Positions 1 through 7,734 of a stretch of 11,844 nucleotides of DNA are shown piece after piece. Under the pieces are notes generated by a model. That model was not told the DNA's origin. It saw nothing but the letters and a program-made list of their open reading frames with translations, and made no database searches. The first letter of the stretch is position 1. Each line of letters begins with the position of its first letter. Source of the DNA: an uncultured Bacillota bacterium (lineage in GTDB: Bacteria; Bacillota_I; Bacilli_A; RFN20; CAG-826); assembly GCA_946623775.1 (NCBI GenBank), contig CAMORJ010000046.1, forward strand, positions 1 to 11,844. Reading direction: 5' to 3'. The translations under genes and the position numbers were made by a program.

Positions 1-2010
1 TCCTTTGAATTGCCGGATGGCTTCACCCCGAATGATTTGTCTAATCCACCTGAGATTTTGCTGTTCCCGGATAAATTCAGCCAATACATGTATGTGTTTT
101 CCGACATCAGAAAGCGTGTCGAAGACGATCCGTCCATGGCTTCGCGAATCACTTTGCTGATAAAGGATGAATCGGATTGGCTATATGCCCAGCTAATAGC
201 CCCAAGATTCGGTATTCCCGTATACGCGAAGCACAAAAGGATGCTCTTCTCCTATCCTGAGGTGAAAAAAGCCGTATCGGGAATCTTTGAGAGCAAGAGT
301 TTTGCCCACGGCGAAGGTGAAAGCGAACCGGAAAAGGAGCTTTGGCGTTTGGTGGACCGCTTCGAACTAGGGGACTTGCCTTTTGAGTTCGCCTATGCCA
401 ACTTGCTTGAGATTCTTCAGTCATCTACCGTTATCGAAACCAATGAGATCCGTGGGGTGGAAGTGGTCACCACATTTGGCATCGACCCCAAGAAAACCGT
501 TTATGCGATGGACTTTGCTTATGGTAGCTTTTACAAGGAATTTGCAGACAAAAATGTATATTCCGATGAAGAATTGCGTAGATTTCAATGCAATCCAAGC
601 TATGTGCGCACTGCACTGGACCGTCAATTAAAACTCGATTACCTCTCCTTTCACAAAGGCCTATTCCTGAGCCGAGTCAAAGCCCATTTGAGCGATGCCA
701 TTTTCCCGTCCCAGTTCATTGAAGAACTAAATTGGGGAAAGGATTGCGAGAAGACCCCCTCTTGGAATTCCGACGGCCTTTATTCGCCTGAATCCATTCA
801 ATTCGCCAAAAGCGATTATTACGATCGGCATTTTGATTTTGAGAAGCACGGCGAAGTCCGCTCCTATGACCACGGCTTCAAAGGAATCAATTTCCCGTAT
901 TTCGAAGAAGGCCATTCGTGGTCCGTCACCAATCTTGAGAGCTACGTTTCGTGCCCATTCCAATATCTGATGAAGGGCCTTTTGCCCGAACAAAGCGATG
1001 GTGATTTCTTCGCTCGGGCTTTCGGAACTCTGGTCCACAAGATCTTTGAGGATATCTATCATTCTGATTTTGACTTCAGGGTTGCTTATGGTGAAGGCGT
1101 AGAGAAGTTCAAGGGATACTATCAAAAGTCCAATGCCCCTTTCACCCCTCGCGATGAGGCTTTGCTAGAGGTTTCGGAACATTGGCTCGACGTGTTTTCT
1201 GGACTTCATAGGGCTTGGCTTAACAGCGCTAATTTCAAATCCGTCCCGAAAGATTCCGAAATCAAGGTTGCTTTTGAATTGTTTGATGAGGATGGAGTCC
1301 AATATAAATTCCGCGGAGCAGTCGACAAAATCGTGTGGACGGATGATGGCGATTTGCATTATTACACCATCGTCGATTACAAAACCGGAGGCGAAACCTT
1401 CAGCCCTCTAGAGGTGTTTTTGGGCAAATCGACGCAGCTTCCGATTTACTACTATGCGCTGGAATCCGAGGGAAAAGAGGAGCTTGCCAACTGCATGTTC
1501 GGCGGCTTTGGTTTGCAACATATTTACCCGAAGTCCTTGAAGCCGGGGCTCCTCAGTAAAGAAGGCCTGATCGACCCGAATGTTTATAGGAATTTTTCGA
1601 AACTCTCTGGGATTGTCCGCGACGAGGAGAGCTATTGGAGGTCCATAGACAACACCGCGATCAAAAAAGGAAAATCAGGTGGGATAAAGTCTAATGGCGG
1701 CAATTTCGTCGCGAGGAAATACGGATTCCAGGGCAATGGGGAACAATCTCTATTGCCAAGTGATCGCCGGTTCTATGGCTTCGAAGAGCTTGTGGATGAT
1801 GCAAAGAAGGCGCTGATTTCCACCATCAAGAAAATCGAGTCCGGAGAATTCCCGATTGCGCCGACTTATTTCGATCTGAATGCAAAAGACGGGGTACGTG
1901 TATGCGATTTCTGCTCATATCGCAATATTTGTTACCGCCGAATCAACTCGGATTTGGTCAGCTATAGGAAGACGATTCAAAAGCATTTTGCAAAGGGGGA
2001 TGAATCATGA
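1..2010 (+). CDS. addB: AddB, ATP-dependent nuclease subunit B (C-terminal part, 5' end outside window)
   Basis: The reading frame is open at base 1, so the true start lies upstream; the TTG at position 10 has no ribosome binding site and is not a start. AddB pairs with AddA to resect double-strand breaks for recombination. The C-terminal half carries a PD-(D/E)XK nuclease: a Cys-Pro-Phe segment (Cys at 952-954), His in GTLVHKIFE (1036-1038), Asp in RGAVDK (1324-1326), the core VDYKTG (Asp 1375-1377, Lys 1381-1383), and a following QLPIYYYAL helix. Near the end is CDFCSYRNIC (Cys codons at 1903, 1912, 1930). Together with the early Cys this is the C...C-x2-C-x5-C set that holds a 4Fe-4S cluster in the AddB family, which separates it from RexB-like or RecC-like partners. 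All catalytic and cluster residues are present, so the nuclease is probably active. The stop codon overlaps the addA start. The N-terminal helicase-like part that reads Chi in known AddB proteins is mostly outside the window. Confidence 0.93.
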   Translation, partial: SFELPDGFTPNDLSNPPEILLFPDKFSQYMYVFSDIRKRVEDDPSMASRITLLIKDESDWLYAQLIAPRFGIPVYAKHKRMLFSYPEVKKAVSGIFESKSFAHGEGESEPEKELWRLVDRFELGDLPFEFAYANLLEILQSSTVIETNEIRGVEVVTTFGIDPKKTVYAMDFAYGSFYKEFADKNVYSDEELRRFQCNPSYVRTALDRQLKLDYLSFHKGLFLSRVKAHLSDAIFPSQFIEELNWGKDCEKTPSWNSDGLYSPESIQFAKSDYYDRHFDFEKHGEVRSYDHGFKGINFPYFEEGHSWSVTNLESYVSCPFQYLMKGLLPEQSDGDFFARAFGTLVHKIFEDIYHSDFDFRVAYGEGVEKFKGYYQKSNAPFTPRDEALLEVSEHWLDVFSGLHRAWLNSANFKSVPKDSEIKVAFELFDEDGVQYKFRGAVDKIVWTDDGDLHYYTIVDYKTGGETFSPLEVFLGKSTQLPIYYYALESEGKEELANCMFGGFGLQHIYPKSLKPGLLSKEGLIDPNVYRNFSKLSGIVRDEESYWRSIDNTAIKKGKSGGIKSNGGNFVARKYGFQGNGEQSLLPSDRRFYGFEELVDDAKKALISTIKKIESGEFPIAPTYFDLNAKDGVRVCDFCSYRNICYRRINSDLVSYRKTIQKHFAKGDES

Positions 2011-5000
2011 AAGAAATCGATGGATTCAATCTAGCCCAAAGCGAAGCAATCCTTTCTCCTGCCGACGTGGATGTCATTATCACGGCTGGCGCCGGCTCTG
2101 GGAAAACGAAAACGCTGACCGAGAAAGTTTTCCGCATGGTGAAAGACGGGATCATCAAACCAAGCGAGCTTTTGGTATTGACCTTCACGAACAACGCCGC
2201 CCATGAGATGAAGACCCGAATCGTGAAGGCGTTTAACGGCGATGCAAAAGCCCAAGAAATGCTTTCCGCCCACGTGCAGACTTTCGACTCGTTCTCCCAA
2301 TACCTGGTTACCACCTATGCTTCCGAACTTGGAATCGCTTCTTCGATATCCATCGCCAATGAGTCGGTCATCGATGCAAAGAGGCTCTCGCTTCTCGATG
2401 GGATTTTCAATAGACGTTATAGCGACCCCATCCAGAAGCGTCGCCTTGTTGAGTCGTTAAAGAAGTTTGAACTTCGTGGCGATTCCACCTTCAAGGGGTA
2501 CGTTATCGACTTATCCGATTACCTTCAGCGTCTCTCGCCCAACAAGAGGAAGGATTTCAAAGAACGCTATTTCGAAAAATTCACCGGCCAGGCCTTCCAA
2601 GATGCATTGACCCGAAAGATAGTCGAGAAGGCTAAGGCGGATATTCGCAGGGTGCTTCGCCAGGCTTTCTTCTTGGAACGCCACTGGCAGCTTGAAGTGG
2701 GCGAGAACCCTTCCTTCGATGATTACCGCGAAGCCTTTGAAGATTCCTATGCATTCACTTGCCCCCTCGAGTCTTTCTTCTTCCAGGAAACGGAATTGAC
2801 CGGCCCTTTATATCGCGAAAGCCTCAAGCTATTGGAACTTGAAGGCAGAGATTTTATCGACCAAGCGCTTTCCTTTGAAAAGAATCATCCCGATTTGTTC
2901 CCTGCGAAAATCTCGTACGACAAAGAGGAAGGAAAAAAGCCGTATCTCGCTTACCTCGAGATGAAATACCTTTACGCGACAAAAACCAATACGCTCTCCT
3001 ATCTCCAATTCGCGGCTTCGGATTCATTCAATAACAATCCCGATTCCTTCGTCGACGACATCAAATTGCTCTTCGAACTCGTCGATGAATTGGATGAAAG
3101 GCTATGGGACTACAAGAAATCCACGAATTCATTCGTCTTCTCCGATGTTTCGGAGATGGCCCTTTCCCTATTGATCGAGCCAGAATTCAAAGATATCGCC
3201 GAAAAGATTCGCAGCAGGTTCCAATTCATCATGGTCGATGAGTATCAGGATACGAATGATATCCAGGAGCTTTTCATCGATAGTCTCTCCGCCCCAAGGA
3301 AAGATGGCACCCGCGCCCATTTGTTCTTCGTCGGCGACGCAAAGCAATCGATTTACGCCTTCCGCAATTCCAACGTCGCATTGTTCAGAAAGCGTCAGGC
3401 AAGCTATGCCGATGGCAATCCCGGCCACAAAGTCATCCCGATGAACATGAACTATCGCTCGGGCCCTGGATTGTTGAACGACATCAATTACATTTTCTCT
3501 AGGTACATGAGGCTTGACCATGGAGCAATTCGCTTTGAAGAGCCAGCGGAGCAACTGATGTATGACCCAAAGGTCAACATCTATGGCAAACCCTATGATT
3601 TGTTCGGCGTTTATAGGCTTGTTTCGACGACGGGCAGAGACGATGACGGCGTCTATCCGCCTGAATGGGAATGCACTGCAATCATCGAAGATATCAAGAA
3701 AAAAATCGCGGATGGCTATCCGATTTACGATCGTGCCATCAAAGGCATTCGCCCATGCATGTACGGTGATTTCGTTATACTGATGCGGAAGAGGGCGCAG
3801 TTTGAATACTATCAGCAAAGGTTCCAAGAAGCGGGAATCCCCCTCAACAGCTCAATCGAGGTCCCGCTGCTGGAAATTGACCCCATTATTCTGTTGGAGT
3901 CGCTCTTCACATTGCTCAATGCCAAAATCAACCATAAGCCTTGCGATGAGAATCATTTGTTTGCCTCGATCGCCCGAAGCTATGCATATCGCTACGACGA
4001 TATGTATTTGTTCCGCCTGATTCGCGACAAAGAGGTTGCAAGCGACCCGTTGATGAAGCAAATCGAAGAGTTTGCCGCGGCTCATGCCAATGACGGGTTG
4101 ATGGAGCTATTCCCGGCCGTCCTTGAGGAATTCCACGTCGTTTCAGAACTCTATCGCATCGGCTCCGTTGGAGATGCGATGGCCAAAATCGATTCGTGCT
4201 TCAACTTGATTTCGTCGCTTGTTTCCTGCGGCGAAGGGCTAGAAGAATTCGTCGCGCTGTTCCGCAACGTGAACAAATACAATCTGAATCTTTCTTCCGA
4301 AACGGCGATCCAAAGCGAAGATGCCGTTGGCTTAATGACGATTCATGCCTCCAAGGGCCTGGAAAAGAAAGTCGTCTATATGCCCGAAAGCTGCAATTAT
4401 ATGAGCAAGCCCGGCGGCAAAGGCGGTTTGGAAGTCGATGAAGAGTATGGGGTTATGCTCCCCGATTTCTCGGTTGCGGATTGCAACTTTGCGCCTCGAC
4501 CTGCCTATGGCATGGCCCATACGCTTTATAAGATGGAGCACGGAGCCGAAGGCGAAATCGATGAGCACGTCAGGCTATTCTACGTCGCTCTCACCAGAGC
4601 CGAGAACGCCGTTATTCTAGTGGGCGACGACCTTGGTAAAACCGAAGATCTTTATTGCATGCTGAAGAATGCGCCGCATTACGAAGAACTCAACGAGGAT
4701 TTCGTTAAAAAAGCGGTCGAATCAGGCATGCTGAGCCAGGAACTGTTATCGAAGCACGCTTCTTTGAACTCCATTCGCCAGAAAGCGTCAAGCATCGCTT
4801 TCCTCAGCGTCGATGGCGACGCTTCTAAGGCTTATGAGGAACTTCGGAAGCGTTATTTGGATGAGAAGCTGGATGAAAGATTGGAAGATTGCGCCAACGA
4901 AATGGCGGTTTGCCTTTTCGATTACTATCAAGCCAAATTGGAGCAAACCGACGATTTAGACCTCCTTGCCAGGGTCTATGCGCTCTATCGCTATTCCAAT

Positions 5001-5882
5001 CCCAACATCTCCACGCTCGATGAGCTGAATGCCTATATTGATCTGCGCTCCATAATAGTTAAACAGGACGATGACGAAGATGCAGATGCCGAGGACGACT
5101 ATCAGCCCGTTTCCGCTAAAGAGTTGGTCGAATTCAAAACCGCGGTCATTGGTTTGGATGTCCAATACCTTGGGATAAAAGCAACCAAGAAAATGGAGGA
5201 GGACCCAAACCTCAAAAAGATAGCCGTGGCAAATAAGGCGCTGTCTGGCTTGATATTCGGCTTCGATGGCTTCCACCAATATGTCCGTAGATCCTTCAAG
5301 ACCAGCGGTTATGCCGATAAGACCATGACTTTCGACATATCAAAAGTCATCTCCGCGCCGAAAGGAATCAATGTTTCGATGGTCAACTTCGCTTATAGCG
5401 ATGCAGTTTTGGAATTCCCGACCATCACGATTCAGAAAGCGTCAAAGTCCATCTCCTCCGAGGACGAAGAAGCGATTAAGCCGATTCTGGAGATGGGCAC
5501 TGAATTGCATCGATGCATGGAGATTGTCGATTTAGTAACGAAAGATGTCTCCTTCATCTCCAATCCAAAGTACAAGGCAATGATTGGCAAGGCGCTTCAA
5601 ATGGAATGCTTCCAGGATCTAGAAGGTGCGGAGATCTACAAAGAATATGGCTACTATGACCCTGATTTAGGTTCGATGGGCTACGTAGATTTGATGATCG
5701 TTCGACACGGACAATACGAGATCATCGATTATAAAACCAGCCATATCGATGACCCATCTTATGACCTGCAGCTTCGTAATTATGCCCGCAACATCGGGAG
5801 GCTTTTCGGGGTTGACCCGGCAAGTATCAAATTGACTTTGGTTTCTTTAGCCCAGGGCAAAACGCGTGAGGTCAAGCCTTAG
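2007..5882 (+). CDS. addA: AddA, ATP-dependent helicase/nuclease subunit A
   Basis: This 1291-residue protein has the usual AddA length. It is a superfamily 1A (UvrD-like) helicase with a RecB-family nuclease. Visible motifs in order: Q-motif FNLAQSEAI (about 7-15), Walker A GAGSGKT (28-34), motif Ia TFTNNAA (59-65), Walker B VDEYQDTN (D411, E412), motif III VGDAKQSIYAFR (442-453), motif IV NYRSG (482-486), motif V MTIHASKG (777-784) and motif VI VRLFYVALTRAE (855-866). An acidic stretch near 1019-1033 lies in the linker. The C-terminal PD-(D/E)XK nuclease has H1168, D1228, the IIDYKT core (D1241, K1243) and QLRNYA. Both AddA and AddB nuclease centres are therefore intact, as in Bacillus AddAB. 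The ATG overlaps the addB TGA as ATGA, with an AAAGGGGG ribosome binding site at 1992-1999, so the two are translationally coupled. The last 36 nt overlap the 3' end of the opposing glycerate kinase gene. Confidence 0.96.
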   Translation: MKEIDGFNLAQSEAILSPADVDVIITAGAGSGKTKTLTEKVFRMVKDGIIKPSELLVLTFTNNAAHEMKTRIVKAFNGDAKAQEMLSAHVQTFDSFSQYLVTTYASELGIASSISIANESVIDAKRLSLLDGIFNRRYSDPIQKRRLVESLKKFELRGDSTFKGYVIDLSDYLQRLSPNKRKDFKERYFEKFTGQAFQDALTRKIVEKAKADIRRVLRQAFFLERHWQLEVGENPSFDDYREAFEDSYAFTCPLESFFFQETELTGPLYRESLKLLELEGRDFIDQALSFEKNHPDLFPAKISYDKEEGKKPYLAYLEMKYLYATKTNTLSYLQFAASDSFNNNPDSFVDDIKLLFELVDELDERLWDYKKSTNSFVFSDVSEMALSLLIEPEFKDIAEKIRSRFQFIMVDEYQDTNDIQELFIDSLSAPRKDGTRAHLFFVGDAKQSIYAFRNSNVALFRKRQASYADGNPGHKVIPMNMNYRSGPGLLNDINYIFSRYMRLDHGAIRFEEPAEQLMYDPKVNIYGKPYDLFGVYRLVSTTGRDDDGVYPPEWECTAIIEDIKKKIADGYPIYDRAIKGIRPCMYGDFVILMRKRAQFEYYQQRFQEAGIPLNSSIEVPLLEIDPIILLESLFTLLNAKINHKPCDENHLFASIARSYAYRYDDMYLFRLIRDKEVASDPLMKQIEEFAAAHANDGLMELFPAVLEEFHVVSELYRIGSVGDAMAKIDSCFNLISSLVSCGEGLEEFVALFRNVNKYNLNLSSETAIQSEDAVGLMTIHASKGLEKKVVYMPESCNYMSKPGGKGGLEVDEEYGVMLPDFSVADCNFAPRPAYGMAHTLYKMEHGAEGEIDEHVRLFYVALTRAENAVILVGDDLGKTEDLYCMLKNAPHYEELNEDFVKKAVESGMLSQELLSKHASLNSIRQKASSIAFLSVDGDASKAYEELRKRYLDEKLDERLEDCANEMAVCLFDYYQAKLEQTDDLDLLARVYALYRYSNPNISTLDELNAYIDLRSIIVKQDDDEDADAEDDYQPVSAKELVEFKTAVIGLDVQYLGIKATKKMEEDPNLKKIAVANKALSGLIFGFDGFHQYVRRSFKTSGYADKTMTFDISKVISAPKGINVSMVNFAYSDAVLEFPTITIQKASKSISSEDEEAIKPILEMGTELHRCMEIVDLVTKDVSFISNPKYKAMIGKALQMECFQDLEGAEIYKEYGYYDPDLGSMGYVDLMIVRHGQYEIIDYKTSHIDDPSYDLQLRNYARNIGRLFGVDPASIKLTLVSLAQGKTREVKP

Positions 5883-6956
5883 GGAATCGATTGCTTTAGT
5901 CATGCAAATCGATGGTTCCGCCATCGATTTTTCTTTTCCGAATCGCTCGGAAAGATTGACCGTGAAGATTCCATCGAAGGCGCCTTCGTCTTCGAATAAT
6001 CCCGCCACGATGAGAAGTTTTTTCTTGTTGCTTTGACAATAATGGATAATCTCACCGACGATTTTCCCCTGCCGGGTTTGAGCATCGCATTTGCCTTCTC
6101 CGGTCACAATTAAGTCGGCGTGTTCTAACTTTTCTTGAAGTGCGGACAATGCTAATTGACCGCCAAAACGCACCTGGGCTCCAAGGCATTGAATTGCCAT
6201 ATAGCCGATTCCGCCGCCAGATCCCGCTGCAGGTTCTTCCGATTTGTCGAAGCCCAAGGCTCCTGCCAAAAGTTTCGCGACATGCTTGGCGGCTTGGTCG
6301 ACCTCTCTAATCTGGTTCTGATTCAATCCTTTTTGGGGTCCAAAGACAGCCGCGCATCCGTTTTCTCCGCAAAGGGGATTGTTAACGTCTGAATAGATTT
6401 GAAACGTAATGTCGCTTACCAATTCTTTTGGTATCTCGAGCGAATACACGTCCTTAAGAGTAGATGCGGTGGGAACAAAACTGAGATTATCCCGGGAATA
6501 GAATTTGGCTCCTAGCGCGCACAAAGCGCCAAGCCCAAGGTCATTGGTTATCGTTCCCCCAATTCCGATATGGATCGTTTTCGCCCCGTTTTGAATCGCG
6601 ATCCTGATTGCCTCTCCCAAGGGGTAAGAAGAGGAATTCATAACATCCAATGACTCGGATTTCTCCGCATATCCGCAGCACAGCGCTGACTCAATATAGG
6701 CTTCGTTTTCCCCTAGTAAAATGTGGGAACTCTTCTTTCTTAATAAAGAAGAATGGAAGATATTGATATCGAGTTTCCTCAATTTTGGTTTTATGGCTTT
6801 TACCATCTCTAAAAAGCCTTCGCCTCCATCAGAGATTGGGAAGGATTCTATGCTGGCATCAGGAAAAACCGATGTGAGCGCTTGTTTTAGTGCTTTTCCC
6901 GCCTCTAGGCTGGATATCGTGCCTTTGAAGGAATCAGGAATGATAAGAATATCCAT
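5847..6956 (-). CDS. glxK: Glycerate 2-kinase (GlxK/GarK family)
   Basis: This 369-residue cytosolic enzyme has the full family length. It phosphorylates glycerate with ATP, in the GarK/GlxK family to 2-phosphoglycerate, feeding glycerate into lower glycolysis. Family signatures: PDSFKG near the start (7-12), SDGGEG (42-47), GIGGTITNDLGLG (131-143; usual form GIGGSATNDGG), DVNNP (190-194), FGPQKG (205-210), the glycine-rich AAGSGGGIGY (243-252) and VTGEGKCDAQ (284-293; usual form TGEGRxDxQ). The start at 6954-6956 is fixed by homology because PDSFKG sits 7 residues in, as in relatives. There is no recognisable Shine-Dalgarno sequence before it, and a TGTTAGAAT box lies only 10 nt upstream. 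No glycerate-producing or transport gene is next to it, so the source of substrate is not visible. The gene converges on addA with a 36-nt overlap and is divergent from the acidic-protein gene. Choice of symbol between glxK and garK is arbitrary. Confidence 0.93.
   Translation of the reverse strand: MDILIIPDSFKGTISSLEAGKALKQALTSVFPDASIESFPISDGGEGFLEMVKAIKPKLRKLDINIFHSSLLRKKSSHILLGENEAYIESALCCGYAEKSESLDVMNSSSYPLGEAIRIAIQNGAKTIHIGIGGTITNDLGLGALCALGAKFYSRDNLSFVPTASTLKDVYSLEIPKELVSDITFQIYSDVNNPLCGENGCAAVFGPQKGLNQNQIREVDQAAKHVAKLLAGALGFDKSEEPAAGSGGGIGYMAIQCLGAQVRFGGQLALSALQEKLEHADLIVTGEGKCDAQTRQGKIVGEIIHYCQSNKKKLLIVAGLFEDEGAFDGIFTVNLSERFGKEKSMAEPSICMTKAIDSLRLDLTRFALG
5906..5937 (+). terminator. 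Intrinsic terminator of addBA, inside the opposing glycerate kinase gene
   Basis: A perfect 10-bp stem (AAATCGATGG at 5906-5915, CCATCGATTT at 5921-5930) with a 5-nt loop TTCCG runs into a T-rich tract (5928-5937). It lies 24 nt past the addA stop, the expected place and direction. On the minus strand the hairpin is followed by TGCATG rather than a T-run, so it should act mainly on plus-strand transcripts. It lies wholly within the coding sequence of the convergent glycerate kinase. Confidence 0.85.
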
Positions 6957-6966
6957 GGGCGAAGTA

Positions 6967-6975
6967 ATTCTAACA
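6967..6975 (-). promoter_or_regulatory. Candidate extended -10 promoter of the glycerate kinase gene
   Basis: On the minus strand the sequence reads TGTTAGAAT, one base from the extended -10 consensus TGnTATAAT. Its 3' end is 10 nt from the ATG, so transcription would begin about 3 nt before the start codon. No good -35 box lies at the right distance, which is tolerated by extended -10 promoters. The element is predicted by eye only. Confidence 0.4.
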
Positions 6976-7043
6976 TCAAAGCAGCAAGAAAGAGGAAACT
7001 GCGCGGCAAAGCATAGCTTTATTTCATCATTTCTTGTGGATAG

Positions 7044-7055
7044 AGCCTAAAGGCT
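7044..7055. repeat. Small inverted repeat upstream of the -10 box
   Basis: AGCCT-AA-AGGCT is a perfect 5-bp inverted repeat with a 2-nt spacer. The gap is too short for a hairpin, but the form and position (ending 5 nt before the TATAAT box) suit a repressor half-site pair. The arms are short enough to occur by chance. Confidence 0.25.
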
Positions 7056-7060
7056 AAGCG

Positions 7061-7066
7061 TATAAT
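7061..7066 (+). promoter_or_regulatory. -10 box of the acidic-protein gene
   Basis: A perfect TATAAT lies 41 nt before the ATG at 7108. No good -35 hexamer stands at 16-18 nt; the nearest TTG-rich match, TTGTGG at 7034-7039, is 21 nt away. The promoter may be weak or activator-dependent. An AGAGG ribosome binding site follows at 7096-7100, 7 nt before the ATG. Confidence 0.55.
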
Positions 7067-7107
7067 GGACAAAGTTAGAATTTTCTAGCGATTAAAGAGG
7101 AACACCG

Positions 7108-7470
7108 ATGGAAAACGAAGAACTTCTCGAGAACGAATTGATGGAAGAAGAAGTGGACGAGGAAGATCTCCTTCCTATCCCTGCTTACAATGGCAAAAAG
7201 GCGACCAAAGAAGAATTGAACGCCACTGTCATTCGCATCATTTCCCACAAGAAAAATGGCGATTTGGTCAAAGTCTCTTTCCCGATTTCCGCGATCGTGA
7301 ACTTCACGAAGGCGAAACCGGATTCCACCATCACGACCGCCAAGATGCTCAAGAACATCGACTTCAAGATGATTCTTGGCATGGTTAAGATGGGCTTGAC
7401 CGGCTCCCTTTGCTTTGTCGAATCTCCGACTGGCGAGGAAATCGAAGTCGTTGCAGAGCGTCACAACTAA
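7108..7470 (+). CDS. Small acidic protein of unknown function
   Basis: This 120-residue protein is a real gene by its context: a TATAAT box, an AGAGG site 7 nt before the ATG, and a strong terminator just after the stop. Residues 1-20 contain 12 Glu/Asp and form an acidic, probably disordered tail. The rest is mixed and soluble, with no signal peptide or membrane helix. The C-terminal part (VKVSFP near 54-59, then IDFKMILGMVKMGLTGSLCFVES and a GEEIEVVAE end) reminds me of the short module, in the pattern P...I..ll...GlvG.LvdVe..dGe.VeI.vE, at the end of some YvlB-type and anti-sigma-associated Bacillota proteins. That likeness is by eye and weak. The gene stands alone, divergent from glycerate kinase. 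I do not assign a function. Confidence 0.8.
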   Translation: MENEELLENELMEEEVDEEDLLPIPAYNGKKATKEELNATVIRIISHKKNGDLVKVSFPISAIVNFTKAKPDSTITTAKMLKNIDFKMILGMVKMGLTGSLCFVESPTGEEIEVVAERHN

Positions 7471-7492
7471 TTGATTTGTTCTTCAATTTGAT

Positions 7493-7525
7493 AGGGCTTT
7501 GGGTTTTCCAAGGCCCTTTTTCTTT
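7493..7525 (+). terminator. Intrinsic terminator after the acidic-protein gene
   Basis: AGGGCTTTGG (7493-7502) pairs with CCAAGGCCCT (7508-7517) across the loop GTTTT, a 10-bp stem with one G-U pair, followed by the T-rich tract at 7517-7525. It begins 23 nt after the stop codon. Confidence 0.9.
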
Positions 7526-7567
7526 GCTGTGATCTAATGAATTCCTGAATCATGATACCTGTTTTTT

Positions 7568-7598
7568 CTGTTTGTAAATAATACGAACTACCAAACAG
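7568..7598. repeat. Inverted repeat, 7-bp arms
   Basis: CTGTTTG (7568-7574) and CAAACAG (7592-7598) are perfect complements separated by 17 nt of AT-rich sequence. It could be a spaced operator or part of an RNA fold; chance cannot be excluded. Confidence 0.3.
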
Positions 7599-7604
7599 CT
7601 AAAT

Positions 7605-7619
7605 AGTGGAGCATCCACT
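7605..7619. repeat. Short palindrome AGTGGA-GCA-TCCACT
   Basis: Perfect 6-bp arms with a 3-nt centre, upstream of the zinc-ribbon gene. No T-tract follows, so it is not a terminator. It could be a protein-binding site. Confidence 0.35.
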
Positions 7620-7625
7620 CGATTC

Positions 7626-7642
7626 TTCTATTTGCAATAGAA
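7626..7642. repeat. Short palindrome TTCTATT-TGC-AATAGAA
   Basis: Perfect 7-bp arms with a 3-nt centre, 6 nt after the preceding palindrome and of the same design. It is followed by A residues on the plus strand and preceded by T residues on the minus strand, so it is not a terminator on either strand. Confidence 0.4.
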
Positions 7643-7658
7643 AAAAGTAAAAAATCGG

Positions 7659-7687
7659 GTTTCAAATTGTTTGTTTCAATTTACAAT
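7659..7687 (+). promoter_or_regulatory. Weak candidate promoter of the zinc-ribbon gene
   Basis: TACAAT at 7682-7687 is a fair -10 box; the hexamer 17 nt upstream, GTTTCA (7659-7664), is a poor -35. An inverted repeat, AAATTG (7664-7669) and CAATTT (7677-7682), fills the spacer and could be an operator. Prediction by eye, low certainty. Confidence 0.25.
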
Positions 7688-7696
7688 AAAATAAAG

Positions 7697-7711
7697 CGGA
7701 TTCGATATCCG
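7697..7711. repeat. Small inverted repeat in the leader of the zinc-ribbon gene
   Basis: CGGAT (7697-7701) and ATCCG (7707-7711) flank a 5-nt loop and end 8 nt before the GGGAG ribosome binding site at 7720-7724. A weak leader hairpin is possible. The arms are short. Confidence 0.25.
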
Positions 7712-7734
7712 AATTGATTGGGAGAATTGCAAGT

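Noticed and set aside
3168..3827. 219-codon open frame on the minus strand
   Set aside because: It lies entirely inside addA opposite the helicase motif III-IV region, has no ribosome binding site, and shows no recognisable motif; it is a shadow of the real gene.
5780..5846. Terminator for glycerate kinase in the 3' end of addA
   Set aside because: Only a short 4-bp GGG/CCC-type stem was seen (around 5808-5821), with no T-tract on the minus strand.
7075..7464. 129-codon open frame antisense to the acidic-protein gene
   Set aside because: The plus-strand gene has a -10 box, ribosome binding site and terminator; the antisense frame has none.
7626..7642. Palindrome as an intrinsic terminator
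   Set aside because: A residues, not T, follow it on the plus strand, and on the minus strand the T-run precedes the hairpin.
7714..7734. TTG start at 7714 for the zinc-ribbon gene
   Set aside because: The GGGAG site at 7720-7724 would lie inside the coding region; the ATG at 7735 fits it.
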